A stretch of 32,030 nt of DNA from Myxococcales bacterium. GTDB lineage: Bacteria; Myxococcota_A; UBA9042; GCA-2863065. Every line of letters begins with the position of its first letter. The first letter of the stretch is position 1. The notes beneath the pieces are model-generated. The model was not told the DNA's origin. It did no database searches and saw only the letters and a list, made by a program, of their open reading frames with translations. Shown here in pieces: positions 15,497-24,382 of this stretch. The stretch lies in the NCBI GenBank assembly GCA_018780435.1, contig JADMJS010000588.1, forward strand, positions 1 through 32,030, given 5' to 3'. Position numbers and translations under genes: made by a program.

Positions 15497-16654
15497 TCAG
15501 CCTTGGAGGGTGGCGACGCGCCGGCGGCAGACGGCCACCGTCTCGACGTGCGGGGTCTGCGGAAAGGCGTCTACGGGCTGCACGGACTCGACGTCGTAGC
15601 CGGCGGCGGTGAGCCCCTTGAGGTCGCGAAAGAGGGTCATCGGATCGCAGCTCACGTAGATGACCGTTTGAGCTCCGGTTCGCGCGATCGCGTCGATGCA
15701 GGGCAGGGCGCCCGCCCGAGGTGGATCGAGGACCACACAGTCGGCGTCCCCGAAGTGCAGCAGGTCGGTCGGTCCGCGGTCGGCCTTCAGGAGATTGACC
15801 TGAAAGGCGCGGGCTTTGGGTGCGGTGTCGCGGAGCCGCGCGACGGTCGCTCGGTCGCCTTCGTAGGCGTCGACCCGGTGGCCTCGCGTGAGCATCGGGA
15901 CGGTGAAGGTGCCGGCGCCCGCGAAGAGCTCGACGACGCGAACCGGTCTCTCGGGAAGAGCGGCCAAGACCAGGGCGACGAGGGCCGCCTCCGCGTCGGC
16001 GCTCGGTTGGGCGAAAGGCGCGGCCTCGTCACCGACCCGGACCCGGCCGTCGGGAAACAACATCGCGTCGACGTTGCCGCTGGGCCGGTTGCGAACTGCG
16101 AGCCGTACCGACGGGAGCGCCGCTTCGAGGTCGGGGTGGAGGATTGGGCATTGCTCGATGGCGAAGAGGCTGTGAGTGCCGCGTGTCCGATAGCCCACTC
16201 GCCCGTCACGGTGCCCGAATCGCGCGCGACGCCGATAGCCGAAGGGGGGTAGGGGGGTCAGGATGGGGTGGACCGTGACTCCGGGCAGATGGCGTGCCGC
16301 CTCGCGGCGAATGAGGGCCTCCTTCTCGGCGTGCTGCCGCGCGTCGGTGAGGTGTTGCCACGGGCAGCCGCCGCAGACCCCGTCTCTCGCGTGCCGACAG
16401 GGCGGGTCGCGGCGGTCGGCCGCGGGCTCGAGTATCGACGTGACGTGCGCTCGGACGTAGCTCCCGTGGTCGGAGAGGATTCGAACTTCGACCGTCTCGT
16501 CGGGTGCGGCGCCGAACACGAACGCGACACGGCCATCGGGGAGCCGCGCGATGGCGTCTGGGCCGTTCGACATGTGCGTCGTGGTTACGACGACGCGCGC
16601 GTCGCTCGAGTCGTCGCTCGCAGTGGTGCGGGTGGAAGGTTCATCTCGGTTCAA
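15497..16654 (-). CDS. TrmA/RlmD-family 5-methyluridine RNA methyltransferase
   Basis: This enzyme probably makes 5-methyluridine in 23S rRNA or tRNA using SAM. An N-terminal TRAM-like segment (ARLPDGRVAFVFGAAPDETV) precedes the iron-sulfur cysteines C-RHARDGV-C-GG-C (residues 86, 94, 97), with a fourth Cys in FAIEQCPIL. The Rossmann motif is VVELFAGAGTFTVPM, followed by DADCVVLDPPRAG and the nucleophile-containing IYVSCDPMTLFRDL. A Glu lies near the C-terminus (PHVETVAVCRRR), as in the family. At 385 aa it is slightly short. The longest frame starts with TTG at 16654; a later ATG at codon 28 is possible, so the start is uncertain. Whether it is RlmC, RlmD or TrmA-like cannot be settled here. 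Confidence 0.9.
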   Translation of the reverse strand: MNRDEPSTRTTASDDSSDARVVVTTTHMSNGPDAIARLPDGRVAFVFGAAPDETVEVRILSDHGSYVRAHVTSILEPAADRRDPPCRHARDGVCGGCPWQHLTDARQHAEKEALIRREAARHLPGVTVHPILTPLPPFGYRRRARFGHRDGRVGYRTRGTHSLFAIEQCPILHPDLEAALPSVRLAVRNRPSGNVDAMLFPDGRVRVGDEAAPFAQPSADAEAALVALVLAALPERPVRVVELFAGAGTFTVPMLTRGHRVDAYEGDRATVARLRDTAPKARAFQVNLLKADRGPTDLLHFGDADCVVLDPPRAGALPCIDAIARTGAQTVIYVSCDPMTLFRDLKGLTAAGYDVESVQPVDAFPQTPHVETVAVCRRRVATLQG

Positions 16655-16714
16655 CGGGGGGCCTCGGTAGGTCGGTGCCGGGGGACGAGCGGGATTTCGG
16701 GGTCGGCGAGGCGA

Positions 16715-16730
16715 TGTTTCACGTGAAACA
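16715..16730. promoter_or_regulatory. parS: parS site 1 (perfect consensus)
   Basis: TGTTTCACGTGAAACA is the exact 16-bp palindromic ParB-binding consensus found near most bacterial origins. It is extended to ATGTTTCACGTGAAACAT, an 18-bp palindrome. It lies 61 bases upstream of the RNA methyltransferase start, about 11.8 kb from the oriC-like region. Confidence 0.93.
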
Positions 16731-16913
16731 TCCCGGCGGCGTGCGGCGATATGTCGTGTTGTTACAGGCAGTTAGGTCGTTCACGGGCAGCGGAGGACCG
16801 CCGTCCTTGGCTGACGTGGCCCCACTCAAGAACGGGCCCCTTACACCTCTCACCGGCCGCCGCTGAGAGATCGTGCTGCAATATCAGAGGACTATGGGCT
16901 GCGAGCCCACAGT

Positions 16914-16929
16914 GGTTTCACGTGAAACA
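16914..16929. promoter_or_regulatory. parS: parS site 2 (one mismatch)
   Basis: GGTTTCACGTGAAACA differs from the parS consensus only at the first base and keeps the perfect inner 14-bp palindrome GTTTCACGTGAAAC. It lies 43 bases before the dprA ATG, so bound ParB could affect dprA transcription. Confidence 0.9.
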
Positions 16930-16972
16930 TCCGTGGCTGGCGCCCTCCGCATCCTATGGTATCAAGCGCGCC

Positions 16973-18097
16973 ATGAGCGAGCACGCAATCGACCCTTCGT
17001 CCACCCTGCCCGAGTTCACCGAGCGCGCTGAGCTTCGCGCCCGAATCGCCATCTATCTCGGCGCCGGCGGCGACGTTCGGATCCTGCGAAAGACCATCGC
17101 TCAGTTTGGGAGCGGGCTCGCCGCGCTCTTGTCTCCGACGCTGCCGGCGCGACTACGCTCGGAAGCGTCGAGCACGGGTATGGCTCGACGGGTCGACGCC
17201 GTCCTGGCACGGACCGAGGCGCTCGGTGGGCGGTGGGTCGCCTCGGGCTTCCCAGGTTTCCCGTCGGCGTTGGCTCAGTCTGATGTCGTCCTCCTCTGCG
17301 TCGCCGGCGAGCTCCCGGTGGGGCCGATGGTCACGTTGGTCGGCTCGCGCGACGCTGAGGAGTACGGGCTCTGGTGCGCACGAGCGCTCTCGGGTGCCAT
17401 CGCCGGCGCGGGTGGGGTGGTCGTCTCCGGCGGCGCCAAGGGGATCGACTCTGCCTCGCACGACGGCGCCGTCGACGGGGGCGGACGTACCGTGGTGGTG
17501 CTGGGGCAGGGCCTCGGCAGCGCGCTCGCGTCGGGTCAGGGAGACGCCTATCGCCGCTGGTGCGACCACGGCGCCGTAATCAGCGAGTACCTGCCCGACG
17601 CGCATGGGAGCAAGCAGTCCTTTCCGGAGCGGAATCGGATCGTCGCCGCGCTCGGAGTTTGCACGGTGGTGGTTCAGGCGGCCATCAAGAGCGGCACGCT
17701 CATCACGGCGCGCTTGGCGCGTGAGCTGGGAAGGCCGGTGTTCGTCATACCGGGTGAGGTCGGTCAAGCCCCCTGCGCGGGCTCGAACGCGCTCATCGAG
17801 TCCGGTGAGGGGAGGGCGCTCACGGCGCCGTCGGCCCTCGCCGCCGTCACGGGGATGCCGTCGCTCTCGGGTGTGTCGTTCCCAAGCCGACGTGGTCGTG
17901 CTTCCACGGGGTTTCTCGCTGCGGAGGCTGATCCCGTCGCCGCGATGCATCCGGCAGTTCGTTTCCTCCGCGAGGCGGGGCCACAGACGTCGACGTCACT
18001 GGTCGCCCAGTTCGGCGCGGAGTGGCTGGGGGTGGCACTTGAACTTGAGCTCGAGGGCGTCATCCGACGAGACGCGGAAGGGCGGTACTTCGCCTGA
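16973..18097 (+). CDS. dprA: DNA processing protein DprA (Smf)
   Basis: DprA protects incoming single-stranded DNA and loads RecA during natural transformation. From the ATG at 16973 it is 374 aa. The extended Rossmann core has MVTLVGSRDAEEYGLWCARAL, VVSGGAKGIDSASHDGAVDG, VVVLGQGL, ISEYLPDAHGSKQSFPERNRI (the F..RNRI motif), VVVQAAIKSGTLITARLARE and VFVIPGE. The C-terminal 60 residues (HPAVRFLREAGPQTSTSLVA to VIRRDAEGRYFA) look like the DprA winged-helix domain. A longer frame from 16751 crosses parS site 2 and is not conserved-looking, so I reject it. Presence next to a type IV pilus operon is consistent with transformation competence, which is inference. Confidence 0.93.
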   Translation: MSEHAIDPSSTLPEFTERAELRARIAIYLGAGGDVRILRKTIAQFGSGLAALLSPTLPARLRSEASSTGMARRVDAVLARTEALGGRWVASGFPGFPSALAQSDVVLLCVAGELPVGPMVTLVGSRDAEEYGLWCARALSGAIAGAGGVVVSGGAKGIDSASHDGAVDGGGRTVVVLGQGLGSALASGQGDAYRRWCDHGAVISEYLPDAHGSKQSFPERNRIVAALGVCTVVVQAAIKSGTLITARLARELGRPVFVIPGEVGQAPCAGSNALIESGEGRALTAPSALAAVTGMPSLSGVSFPSRRGRASTGFLAAEADPVAAMHPAVRFLREAGPQTSTSLVAQFGAEWLGVALELELEGVIRRDAEGRYFA

Positions 18098-18113
18098 GCG
18101 GAGCCGAGGCGAA

Positions 18114-18129
18114 TGTTTCACGTGAAACG
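18114..18129. promoter_or_regulatory. parS: parS site 3 (one mismatch)
   Basis: TGTTTCACGTGAAACG differs from the parS consensus only at the last base. It lies 16 bases after the dprA stop, about 1.2 kb from site 2, so dprA is bracketed by parS sites. Confidence 0.9.
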
Positions 18130-18215
18130 TTGACGCAAGATCGCCTCACGTTCATCGAATAGCCCGTTCAGCCTCGGGCAGCACGCGTCCGCCGTGCCCC
18201 CTGCCGGGGCAGACG

Positions 18216-18244
18216 TTGACGCCGCCTTTGGGCCCCACTAGGCT
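18216..18244 (+). promoter_or_regulatory. Candidate sigma-70-type promoter of the pil operon
   Basis: TTGACG at 18216-18221 and TAGGCT at 18239-18244 are separated by 17 bases, about 110 bases before the pilB start. The -35 matches at 5 of 6 positions and the -10 is weak. No sigma-54 element was noticed here. Confidence 0.35.
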
Positions 18245-18352
18245 CAGGACGGCGACTCATGCCTTGAATGCCGTTGGCGACCTGCCAGCCACCGTGGGCA
18301 CGTCGCCGTGTCAGTTCTTCGATCCCCGCGGTCGCCGCCATGGAGTAGTCTC

Positions 18353-20167
18353 GTGAGCAAGGGAAACCCGTCCTCAAATCTCCCCGCCACTCTCGGCCGC
18401 GACGCTGCTGGCGAGAACCTCCCAGCTCGGCAGAACGACGCAACCGGATACGACGGCATCGGCGACATGCTCGTCCGGGAGCGCATCATCTCCCTGGCCC
18501 AGCTCGAGGACGCGGCCGAGGAAGTGCAGCGAACGGGAGAGTCCATCGGCTCCGCGCTCTCGCGTCTCGGCATGGTGGACGAGTCCAAGCTGGTGGACTT
18601 CCTGTCGCGTCATTACGGCGTGCCGTCGATCGACCTCGAGCACCTCGAGATCAACCCGGACGTCATCAAGCTCATCCCGAAGGAGGTGTGCGAGCGCCAC
18701 TCGCTCATCCCGATCGACGTTCAGGGCAGCTCGATCATCGTCGCCATGGCGGACCCGTCGAACATCTACGCGATGGACGACATCAAGTTCCTGACCGGCT
18801 ACAGCGTGGAAGCGCTGGTCTCGACTGACGTCGCCATCAAGGCCGCCATCGATCGCTACAACAAGAGGGCGGAAGGCGCCGAGTACGGCGCCATGTACGA
18901 CGACGTCATGAGCGGCATCGACGACGTCGAGTTTGGTGACGGCGACGAGATCAACAGCAAGGCGATCGACGTCGGCGACCTCGAGAAGCAGGCCGAGCTC
19001 GCGCCGGTCGTGCGCCTCGTGAACCTCATCCTGGTCGACGCCATCAAGCGCATGGCGTCCGACATCCACATCGAACAGTACGAGAAGGAGTTCCGCGTCC
19101 GCTACCGAGTCGACGGTGTGCTCTACGAGATCATGAAGCCGCCCATGAAGCTCCGAAACGCGATGGTCTCGCGTCTCAAGATCATGGCGTCGCTCGACAT
19201 CGCCGAACGCCGGCTGCCGCAAGACGGCCGTATCAAGCTCGTCCTCGGCAAGCAAAAAGAGGTCGACTTCCGCGTGTCGGTCCTTCCTTGCCTCTTCGGC
19301 GAGAAGGTCGTCATGCGACTCCTCGACAAGTCGAACTTGAAGCTCGACATGACGAAGCTGGGCTTCGATCCGGAGCCGCTCCGACTCTTCAAGGAGGCCG
19401 TGCACTCGCCGTGGGGCATGGTGCTCGTCACCGGTCCGACGGGCTCCGGCAAGACGACGACCCTCTACTCGGGTCTCTGGGAGCTCAACAAGACCACCGA
19501 GAACATCTCGACTGCCGAGGACCCCGTCGAGTTCAACCTCGCCGGCATCAACCAGTGCCAGATGAACGACGCGGTGGGGCTCAACTTCTCCGCGGCGCTC
19601 CGCTCCTTCCTGCGACAGGACCCCGACATCATCATGGTCGGCGAGATCCGTGACTTCGAGACGGCCGAAATCGCGATCAAGGCGGCGCTCACGGGCCACC
19701 TCGTGCTCTCGACGCTCCACACGAACGACGCGCCGGCCACCGTCAGTCGTCTCCTCAACATGGGTATCGAGCCCTTCCTCGTGACGTCGTCGCTGAACCT
19801 GATCCTCGCCCAGCGCCTCGTGCGCGCCATCTGCGCCGACTGCAAGGCCGAGGACCCGGACGCGACGGACGAGATCCTCCGCTCCATTCAGCTCACGGAA
19901 GAGCAGCTCACCACGGCTCAGCGCCGAAAGGGCAAAGGCTGCGAGAAGTGCGGCGACACCGGCTTCAAGGGCCGGCGCGCTATCTACGAGGTCATGCCGA
20001 TGTACGACGAACTCAAGGAGGCGGTCCTTCAGGGCTACTCCGCCATGGAGCTCAAGCGCGAGGCCATCCGCCTCGGCATGGTCAGTCTCCGCATGGCCGC
20101 CAACAAGAAGCTCGTCGAAGGTACGACGACCGTCAGCGAAGTCCTCCGCGTGACGCGAAACGACTGA
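18353..20167 (+). CDS. pilB: Type IV pilus assembly ATPase PilB
   Basis: PilB is the hexameric cytoplasmic ATPase that drives pilus extension. The 604-aa frame from GTG 18353 has GGAG 7 bases upstream; an ATG at 18308 without such a site is less likely. A polar N-terminus precedes an MshEN/T2SSE_N-type domain (about residues 35-150: IGDMLVRERIISLAQLEDA, LVDFLSRHYGVPSIDLE). The ATPase core has DIHIEQYEKEFRVRYRVDG, Walker A GPTGSGKT (361-368), the Asp box (TAEDPVEF), Walker B IIMVGEIRDFETAE and the His box STLHTNDA. A tetracysteine zinc motif, CADC then CEKC (about 493-533), is typical of PilB/GspE rather than PilT. It heads pilB-pilT-pilC-pilS. Confidence 0.96.
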   Translation: MSKGNPSSNLPATLGRDAAGENLPARQNDATGYDGIGDMLVRERIISLAQLEDAAEEVQRTGESIGSALSRLGMVDESKLVDFLSRHYGVPSIDLEHLEINPDVIKLIPKEVCERHSLIPIDVQGSSIIVAMADPSNIYAMDDIKFLTGYSVEALVSTDVAIKAAIDRYNKRAEGAEYGAMYDDVMSGIDDVEFGDGDEINSKAIDVGDLEKQAELAPVVRLVNLILVDAIKRMASDIHIEQYEKEFRVRYRVDGVLYEIMKPPMKLRNAMVSRLKIMASLDIAERRLPQDGRIKLVLGKQKEVDFRVSVLPCLFGEKVVMRLLDKSNLKLDMTKLGFDPEPLRLFKEAVHSPWGMVLVTGPTGSGKTTTLYSGLWELNKTTENISTAEDPVEFNLAGINQCQMNDAVGLNFSAALRSFLRQDPDIIMVGEIRDFETAEIAIKAALTGHLVLSTLHTNDAPATVSRLLNMGIEPFLVTSSLNLILAQRLVRAICADCKAEDPDATDEILRSIQLTEEQLTTAQRRKGKGCEKCGDTGFKGRRAIYEVMPMYDELKEAVLQGYSAMELKREAIRLGMVSLRMAANKKLVEGTTTVSEVLRVTRND

Positions 20168-20229
20168 AACGCCACATGGCCGGGGCGCCTGAGGCCCCGG
20201 CCCGCCCACTCGCTGAACCGAGGTCGCCG

Positions 20230-21351
20230 ATGGATACCCCGACGCCGGAAGTCATCGACATTCACCGGCTCCTTCAGACCATGGTCGAGAAGGGCGCATC
20301 CGACCTCCATCTCACCGTCGGTTCTCCTCCCTGCCTCCGCATCAACGGTAGCCTCTACCCGCTGAAGACTCGCCCGCTCGAAGGCTCCGAAATCGAGGCG
20401 CTCATCTACGGCCTCATGAACGATCGGCAGAAGAAGACCTTCGAAGAGACCAACGAAGTCGACATGAGCTTCCGCTGGAAGGGGGGAGCGCGATTCCGGT
20501 CGAACTTCTTCCGCCAGCAGGGCATGGCTGCCGCCGCACTTCGGCAGATTCCCACCGAAGTGCGGGCGCTCGCGGACCTGGGTCTCCCGACCTCCGCGAA
20601 CGACCTGATCGACCGAGCCGGCGGGCTCATTCTCGTGACCGGTCCCACCGGCTCCGGGAAGTCGACCACCCTCGCCAGCTTCATCGACGGCTATAACTCG
20701 AAGAACCGCGGACACATCATCACCATCGAGGACCCGATCGAGTTCGTTCACCAGCATAAGAAGTGCATCGTCAACCAACGTGAGATTGGATCGGATACCG
20801 AGTCCTTCACCTCTGCGCTCAAGTATGTCCTCAGGCAAGATCCGGACGCCGTGCTCATCGGCGAGGTGCGCGATCGGCGCACGATGGAGGCCCTCCTCTC
20901 GATTGCAGAGACCGGTCACCTCGCGTTCGCGACCATGCACACGAACAACGCCATCCAGACGATCCACCGGATCTTGGACTTCTTCCCTGCGGAGCAGCAG
21001 GATATGGTCAGGACGCAGGTGTCATTCGTGCTCGAAGGTGTCATCAGTCAGCAGCTCATCCCCCGCGCCGACGGCCGCGGTCGCGCGCTCGCGTGCGAGG
21101 TGCTGCTCCCGACCCCGGCCATTCGAAACCTGATCCGCGAGAACAAGACCCACCAGATCTACTCGCAGATGCAGGTGGGCCAGACGCGCCACGGCATGCA
21201 GACGATGAACCAGTGTCTCGCCAAGTTCGTCGGAGCGAAGGCGATCACCCGTGAAGACGCCATCCTCGCGTCCTACGACCCCGAAGAGCTGAATACGCTG
21301 CTCAATAACGCTGCAGCCAGTGGCGCGGTCGCGCCGCCGGTGCGGAGGTAG
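20230..21351 (+). CDS. pilT: Twitching motility retraction ATPase PilT
   Basis: PilT powers pilus retraction. The 373-aa product has GASDLHLTVGSPPCLRING at the N-terminus, Walker A GPTGSGKS (138-145), Asp box TIEDPIEFVH, Walker B DAVLIGEVRDRRTMEAL, His box ATMHTNNAIQTIHRILDFFP, and the diagnostic PilT motif AIRNLIRENKTHQIYSQMQ. It lacks the tetracysteine motif of PilB, as expected. The ATG at 20230 has a GAGG about 8 bases upstream; an in-frame ATG at 20176 lacks one. It follows pilB by 62 bases and precedes pilC by 3, so all are likely one transcript. Confidence 0.96.
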   Translation: MDTPTPEVIDIHRLLQTMVEKGASDLHLTVGSPPCLRINGSLYPLKTRPLEGSEIEALIYGLMNDRQKKTFEETNEVDMSFRWKGGARFRSNFFRQQGMAAAALRQIPTEVRALADLGLPTSANDLIDRAGGLILVTGPTGSGKSTTLASFIDGYNSKNRGHIITIEDPIEFVHQHKKCIVNQREIGSDTESFTSALKYVLRQDPDAVLIGEVRDRRTMEALLSIAETGHLAFATMHTNNAIQTIHRILDFFPAEQQDMVRTQVSFVLEGVISQQLIPRADGRGRALACEVLLPTPAIRNLIRENKTHQIYSQMQVGQTRHGMQTMNQCLAKFVGAKAITREDAILASYDPEELNTLLNNAAASGAVAPPVRR

Positions 21352-21354
21352 TCC

Positions 21355-22569
21355 ATGGCGATGTACGCGTGGGAGGGCACGACCAAAGACGGTGCCAGCA
21401 AGAAGGGGGTCATGGAGGCCGGCGACGAAGCCGAAGTCCAAGACCGCCTCAAGCAGCTCAACATCGCCCCTGGCAAGGTCGCCAAGAAGCGTGGCGAGTT
21501 CAAGCTCAAGCTCCCGGGCTTCGGCGGCGGTGTCGACACCAAGACCTTGGTCATCTTCACTCGTCAGCTCGCGACGATGATCGACGCCGGCCTGCCCCTC
21601 GTGCAGTGCATGGACATCCTTCAGGGCTCCGAGCCGAACAAGAACTTCAAGGAGGTGCTGATCTCCGTGAAGAACACGATCGAGGGCGGCACGACCTTCG
21701 CCGATTCGCTGAAGAAGCACCCAAAGGTCTTCGACGAGCTCTTCGTGAACCTCGTCGCCGCCGGAGAGATGGGCGGTATCCTCGACACGATCCTGAACCG
21801 CCTCGCCGCTTACGTCGAAAAGTCGATGAAGCTCATCGCCAAGGTGAAGGGCGCGATGAAGTACCCGGTGACGGTGCTCATCGTGGCACTGATCATCACC
21901 TACGGCCTGCTCACGAAGGTCATCCCGACCTTCGGCGACATGTTCAAGTCGATGGGTAAGTCGGAGCTACCGGCGATCACCGAGTTCATGATGGGCGTGT
22001 CAGCCAACGCCACGAAGTACATGCCCTACATCCTCTCGGGAGGTGCCGGGCTCGTCTTCCTATTCAAGCAGATCACGGCGCGGCCCAAAGGGCGCCTCGC
22101 GTGGGACACCTTCGTTCTCAAGAGTCCCATCTTCGGCACGCTCGTGAAGAAGACCGCGGTGGCCAAGTTCACCCGCACCCTCGGTACGCTCGTGTCCTCC
22201 GGTGTCCCCATCCTCGACTCCCTCGAGATCGTGGCTCGCACCGCCGGTAACAAGGTCGTCGAGAACGCCGTGCTCTATGTCCGCGACAAGATTGCGGAAG
22301 GTAAGTCCATCGCCGGCCCGATGCTCGAGACCGGCGTCTTCCCGAAGATGGTCGTGCAGATGATCGGCGTCGGCGAGTCCACGGGTGCGATGGACGTCAT
22401 GCTCGGCAAGATCGCCGACTTCTACGACGACGAAGTCGACCAGGCGGTCGACGGCATCATGGCGCTCATCGAACCGCTCATCATGGTCATCCTCGGCGGC
22501 CTCATCGGTAGCGTCATGATCGCGATGTACATGCCGATCTTCCAGATGGGCGACGCCGTTAGCGGCTAG
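21355..22569 (+). CDS. pilC: Type IV pilus inner-membrane platform protein PilC
   Basis: PilC is the polytopic inner-membrane platform on which PilB and PilT act. The 404-aa length is typical. Two repeated T2SSF domains are visible: the first contains FTRQLATMIDAGLPLVQCMD and the GEMGGILDTILNRLAAYVEK loop, and the second contains FTRTLGTLVSSGVPILDSLE and IGVGESTGAMDVMLGKIADF. Hydrophobic segments lie at about 170-192, 222-240 and 372-396. The N-terminal MYAWEGTTKDGASKKG is standard for the family. The start ATG is 3 bases after the pilT stop. Confidence 0.96.
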   Translation: MAMYAWEGTTKDGASKKGVMEAGDEAEVQDRLKQLNIAPGKVAKKRGEFKLKLPGFGGGVDTKTLVIFTRQLATMIDAGLPLVQCMDILQGSEPNKNFKEVLISVKNTIEGGTTFADSLKKHPKVFDELFVNLVAAGEMGGILDTILNRLAAYVEKSMKLIAKVKGAMKYPVTVLIVALIITYGLLTKVIPTFGDMFKSMGKSELPAITEFMMGVSANATKYMPYILSGGAGLVFLFKQITARPKGRLAWDTFVLKSPIFGTLVKKTAVAKFTRTLGTLVSSGVPILDSLEIVARTAGNKVVENAVLYVRDKIAEGKSIAGPMLETGVFPKMVVQMIGVGESTGAMDVMLGKIADFYDDEVDQAVDGIMALIEPLIMVILGGLIGSVMIAMYMPIFQMGDAVSG

Positions 22570-22582
22570 TCGAGGCGGCCAG

Positions 22583-24382
22583 TTGCCTTATCGCCGCGCG
22601 CCCTGGACCAAAGCCGTCAGCCCGGCGCCGAGCACAACCTCCGGACTTCTCCGGCCTGGGTCCCATGAGCTCTTCTCGCAGCTGAAGTGGCTGACCCTCT
22701 TCCGGGTCTCGCTCGTGACGGTGCTACTCGTCGCGACCTTCGGCTTCGGCGTCAGCGAGACCGTCCCTACCGACGATCGCGCCTATCAACACGTCTACAC
22801 CATCTGCCTGACGACTTACGTCGTAAGCCTCATCTACATGGCGCTCTTGCGCTGGTTGCCGACTGGGTTGCCGCGTCTCGCGCTTGCGTACGTCCAATTC
22901 GCCGGGGACGTCCTCACCGCGGCCGCGCTGGTGCTGCTCACCGGGGGCACGGCCAGCGCGTTTACGTTCTTCTTCGGGATTGTCATCATCGGCGCCGCTG
23001 GCGTGCTCTTCCGGCCGGGAGCCTTCGTCTTTGCGACGATGAGCGCTGCGATCATCGTCTGCATCGGTCTCTGGGAGCTCGAGATCCTTCCCGAGTGGGA
23101 GGGTCTTCGGGAGTACCGTCACGCCTTCAGTCCGGAGATCGACGTCCTCTTACGTCCGGACTCTCGCGAGCGCGCATCCCGGGTCGTTTACGGCGTCTCC
23201 GTCAACACGATTGCCTTCTTCGGCGTCGGGTTTCTCGCCTCGTCGCTCTCGGAGAACGTGCGCCGCACGGCGATGGCCGCGTCACAGCAAGCACGCACGC
23301 TGCTCGACCTACAGGCGCTCCACGAACACATCGTAAGCTCCGTCCCCACCGGCATCCTCGCGTGCGACCTGCTCGGCCGAATCACCCTGGCCAATCCAAC
23401 CGCGCTTCGGATCCTCGGGGCGAATGCCACCGCCGCCGAACGCGGCGACCTCGCGCTCTTCGACGGCAAGGTCATTCAGGACGTCTTTCCGTGGCTGCGG
23501 TATCCGATCGAACGCCTCTCTGAGGGGCAAGACGTGATGCGCGACGAGTCCGTCCTCGTCTCGGGTCGACAGCGGACCTACCTGGGGTGGACCCTCTCTC
23601 CGCTTCGCGACTCGAACCGCGAGCGGATCGGATATACCTTTCTATATCAGGACATTACTCGGGTCAGAGAGCTTGAGCACACGATGCGACGCAGCGAGAA
23701 GATGGCGGCGCTCGGAGAGCTCTCGGCGGCCATCGCGCACGAGGTGCGAAATCCCCTCGCCGCCATCTCCGGGTCGGTCCAAATGCTGGAGGCGAGCCAG
23801 TCCGCCTCAGAAAAGGATCGTCGGCTCATGCGCATCGTGCTCCGCGAGACCGAGCACCTGAACCGCTGGATCACCGACTTCCTCAGCTACGCCCGTCCCG
23901 TCGCGGTCGAGCTTCGGCCTATCGACCTCGTCGCTCTGGTCTCGGACGTTGTCGAGAGCGCCCGCGTCGATCCCAGCCTAGCCGGGGCCCGTATCGCCTT
24001 CGAGCGAGTCGACCCGGTCTACATTCGAGCCGACGGTACGCGCGTACGACAAGTGCTCTGGAACCTGGTCATCAACGCGCAGCAAGCGATCGCCCGAAAG
24101 GGGGACGGCCAGGTGACGGTCTCGGTCCACACGAACATCGCGACGACAAGGCCCGAGGTGACACTCCGGGTCGAAGACGAGGGTGACGGCATCGCGCCTG
24201 AACACCTCGATCGAATCTTCCAGCCCTTCTTCACGACGCGGGAGCGCGGCACGGGGCTCGGCCTCGCCGTCGTACACCGCATCGTCGAAGAGAACGACGG
24301 GCGCATCTCCGTGGACAGCGAGGTTGGGCGGGGGACGGCCTTCTCCATCGTATTTCCGCTCGCGATGGAACCAGCCGCGTGA
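22583..24382 (+). CDS. pilS: PilS-like membrane sensor histidine kinase
   Basis: This is a 599-aa sensor kinase with six hydrophobic segments in its first 222 residues (about 40-56, 73-90, 103-120, 127-147, 149-165, 205-222), the PilS layout. A PAS-like domain follows (HIVSSVPTGILACDLLGRIT, about 249-360). HisKA has AALGELSAAIAHEVRNPLAA with phospho-acceptor His386. The ATPase domain has the N box QVLWNLVINAQQAI and the G boxes VEDEGDGIAPEH and GTGLGLAVVHRIVEEN. In Myxococcus-type clusters PilS signals to PilR to control pilin transcription. Here no response regulator follows; a peptidase gene does. The start codon is TTG at 22583 with GAGG upstream, 13 bases after pilC. Naming rests on topology and position. 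Confidence 0.85.
   Translation: MPYRRAPWTKAVSPAPSTTSGLLRPGSHELFSQLKWLTLFRVSLVTVLLVATFGFGVSETVPTDDRAYQHVYTICLTTYVVSLIYMALLRWLPTGLPRLALAYVQFAGDVLTAAALVLLTGGTASAFTFFFGIVIIGAAGVLFRPGAFVFATMSAAIIVCIGLWELEILPEWEGLREYRHAFSPEIDVLLRPDSRERASRVVYGVSVNTIAFFGVGFLASSLSENVRRTAMAASQQARTLLDLQALHEHIVSSVPTGILACDLLGRITLANPTALRILGANATAAERGDLALFDGKVIQDVFPWLRYPIERLSEGQDVMRDESVLVSGRQRTYLGWTLSPLRDSNRERIGYTFLYQDITRVRELEHTMRRSEKMAALGELSAAIAHEVRNPLAAISGSVQMLEASQSASEKDRRLMRIVLRETEHLNRWITDFLSYARPVAVELRPIDLVALVSDVVESARVDPSLAGARIAFERVDPVYIRADGTRVRQVLWNLVINAQQAIARKGDGQVTVSVHTNIATTRPEVTLRVEDEGDGIAPEHLDRIFQPFFTTRERGTGLGLAVVHRIVEENDGRISVDSEVGRGTAFSIVFPLAMEPAA

Larger units (their letters stand above)
16655..16972. other. Divergent intergenic region carrying two parS sites
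   Basis: This gap of about 318 bases separates the divergent RNA methyltransferase and dprA genes. Two near-identical 16-bp ParB palindromes lie in it, about 200 bases apart (listed separately). An open frame to 16751 upstream of dprA is low in coding signal and overlaps the second palindrome. No clear promoter hexamers were identified. The region is probably part of the chromosome's centromere-like zone. Confidence 0.65.

Noticed and set aside
16751..16972. Upstream extension of dprA (74 extra codons)
   Set aside because: It crosses parS site 2 and lacks DprA-like sequence; the ATG at 16973 begins just before the conserved part.
18374..20209. 611-aa minus-strand open frame opposite pilB
   Set aside because: Entirely antisense to PilB with all its ATPase motifs; repetitive Asp/His/Leu/Val composition typical of reversed GC-rich codons.
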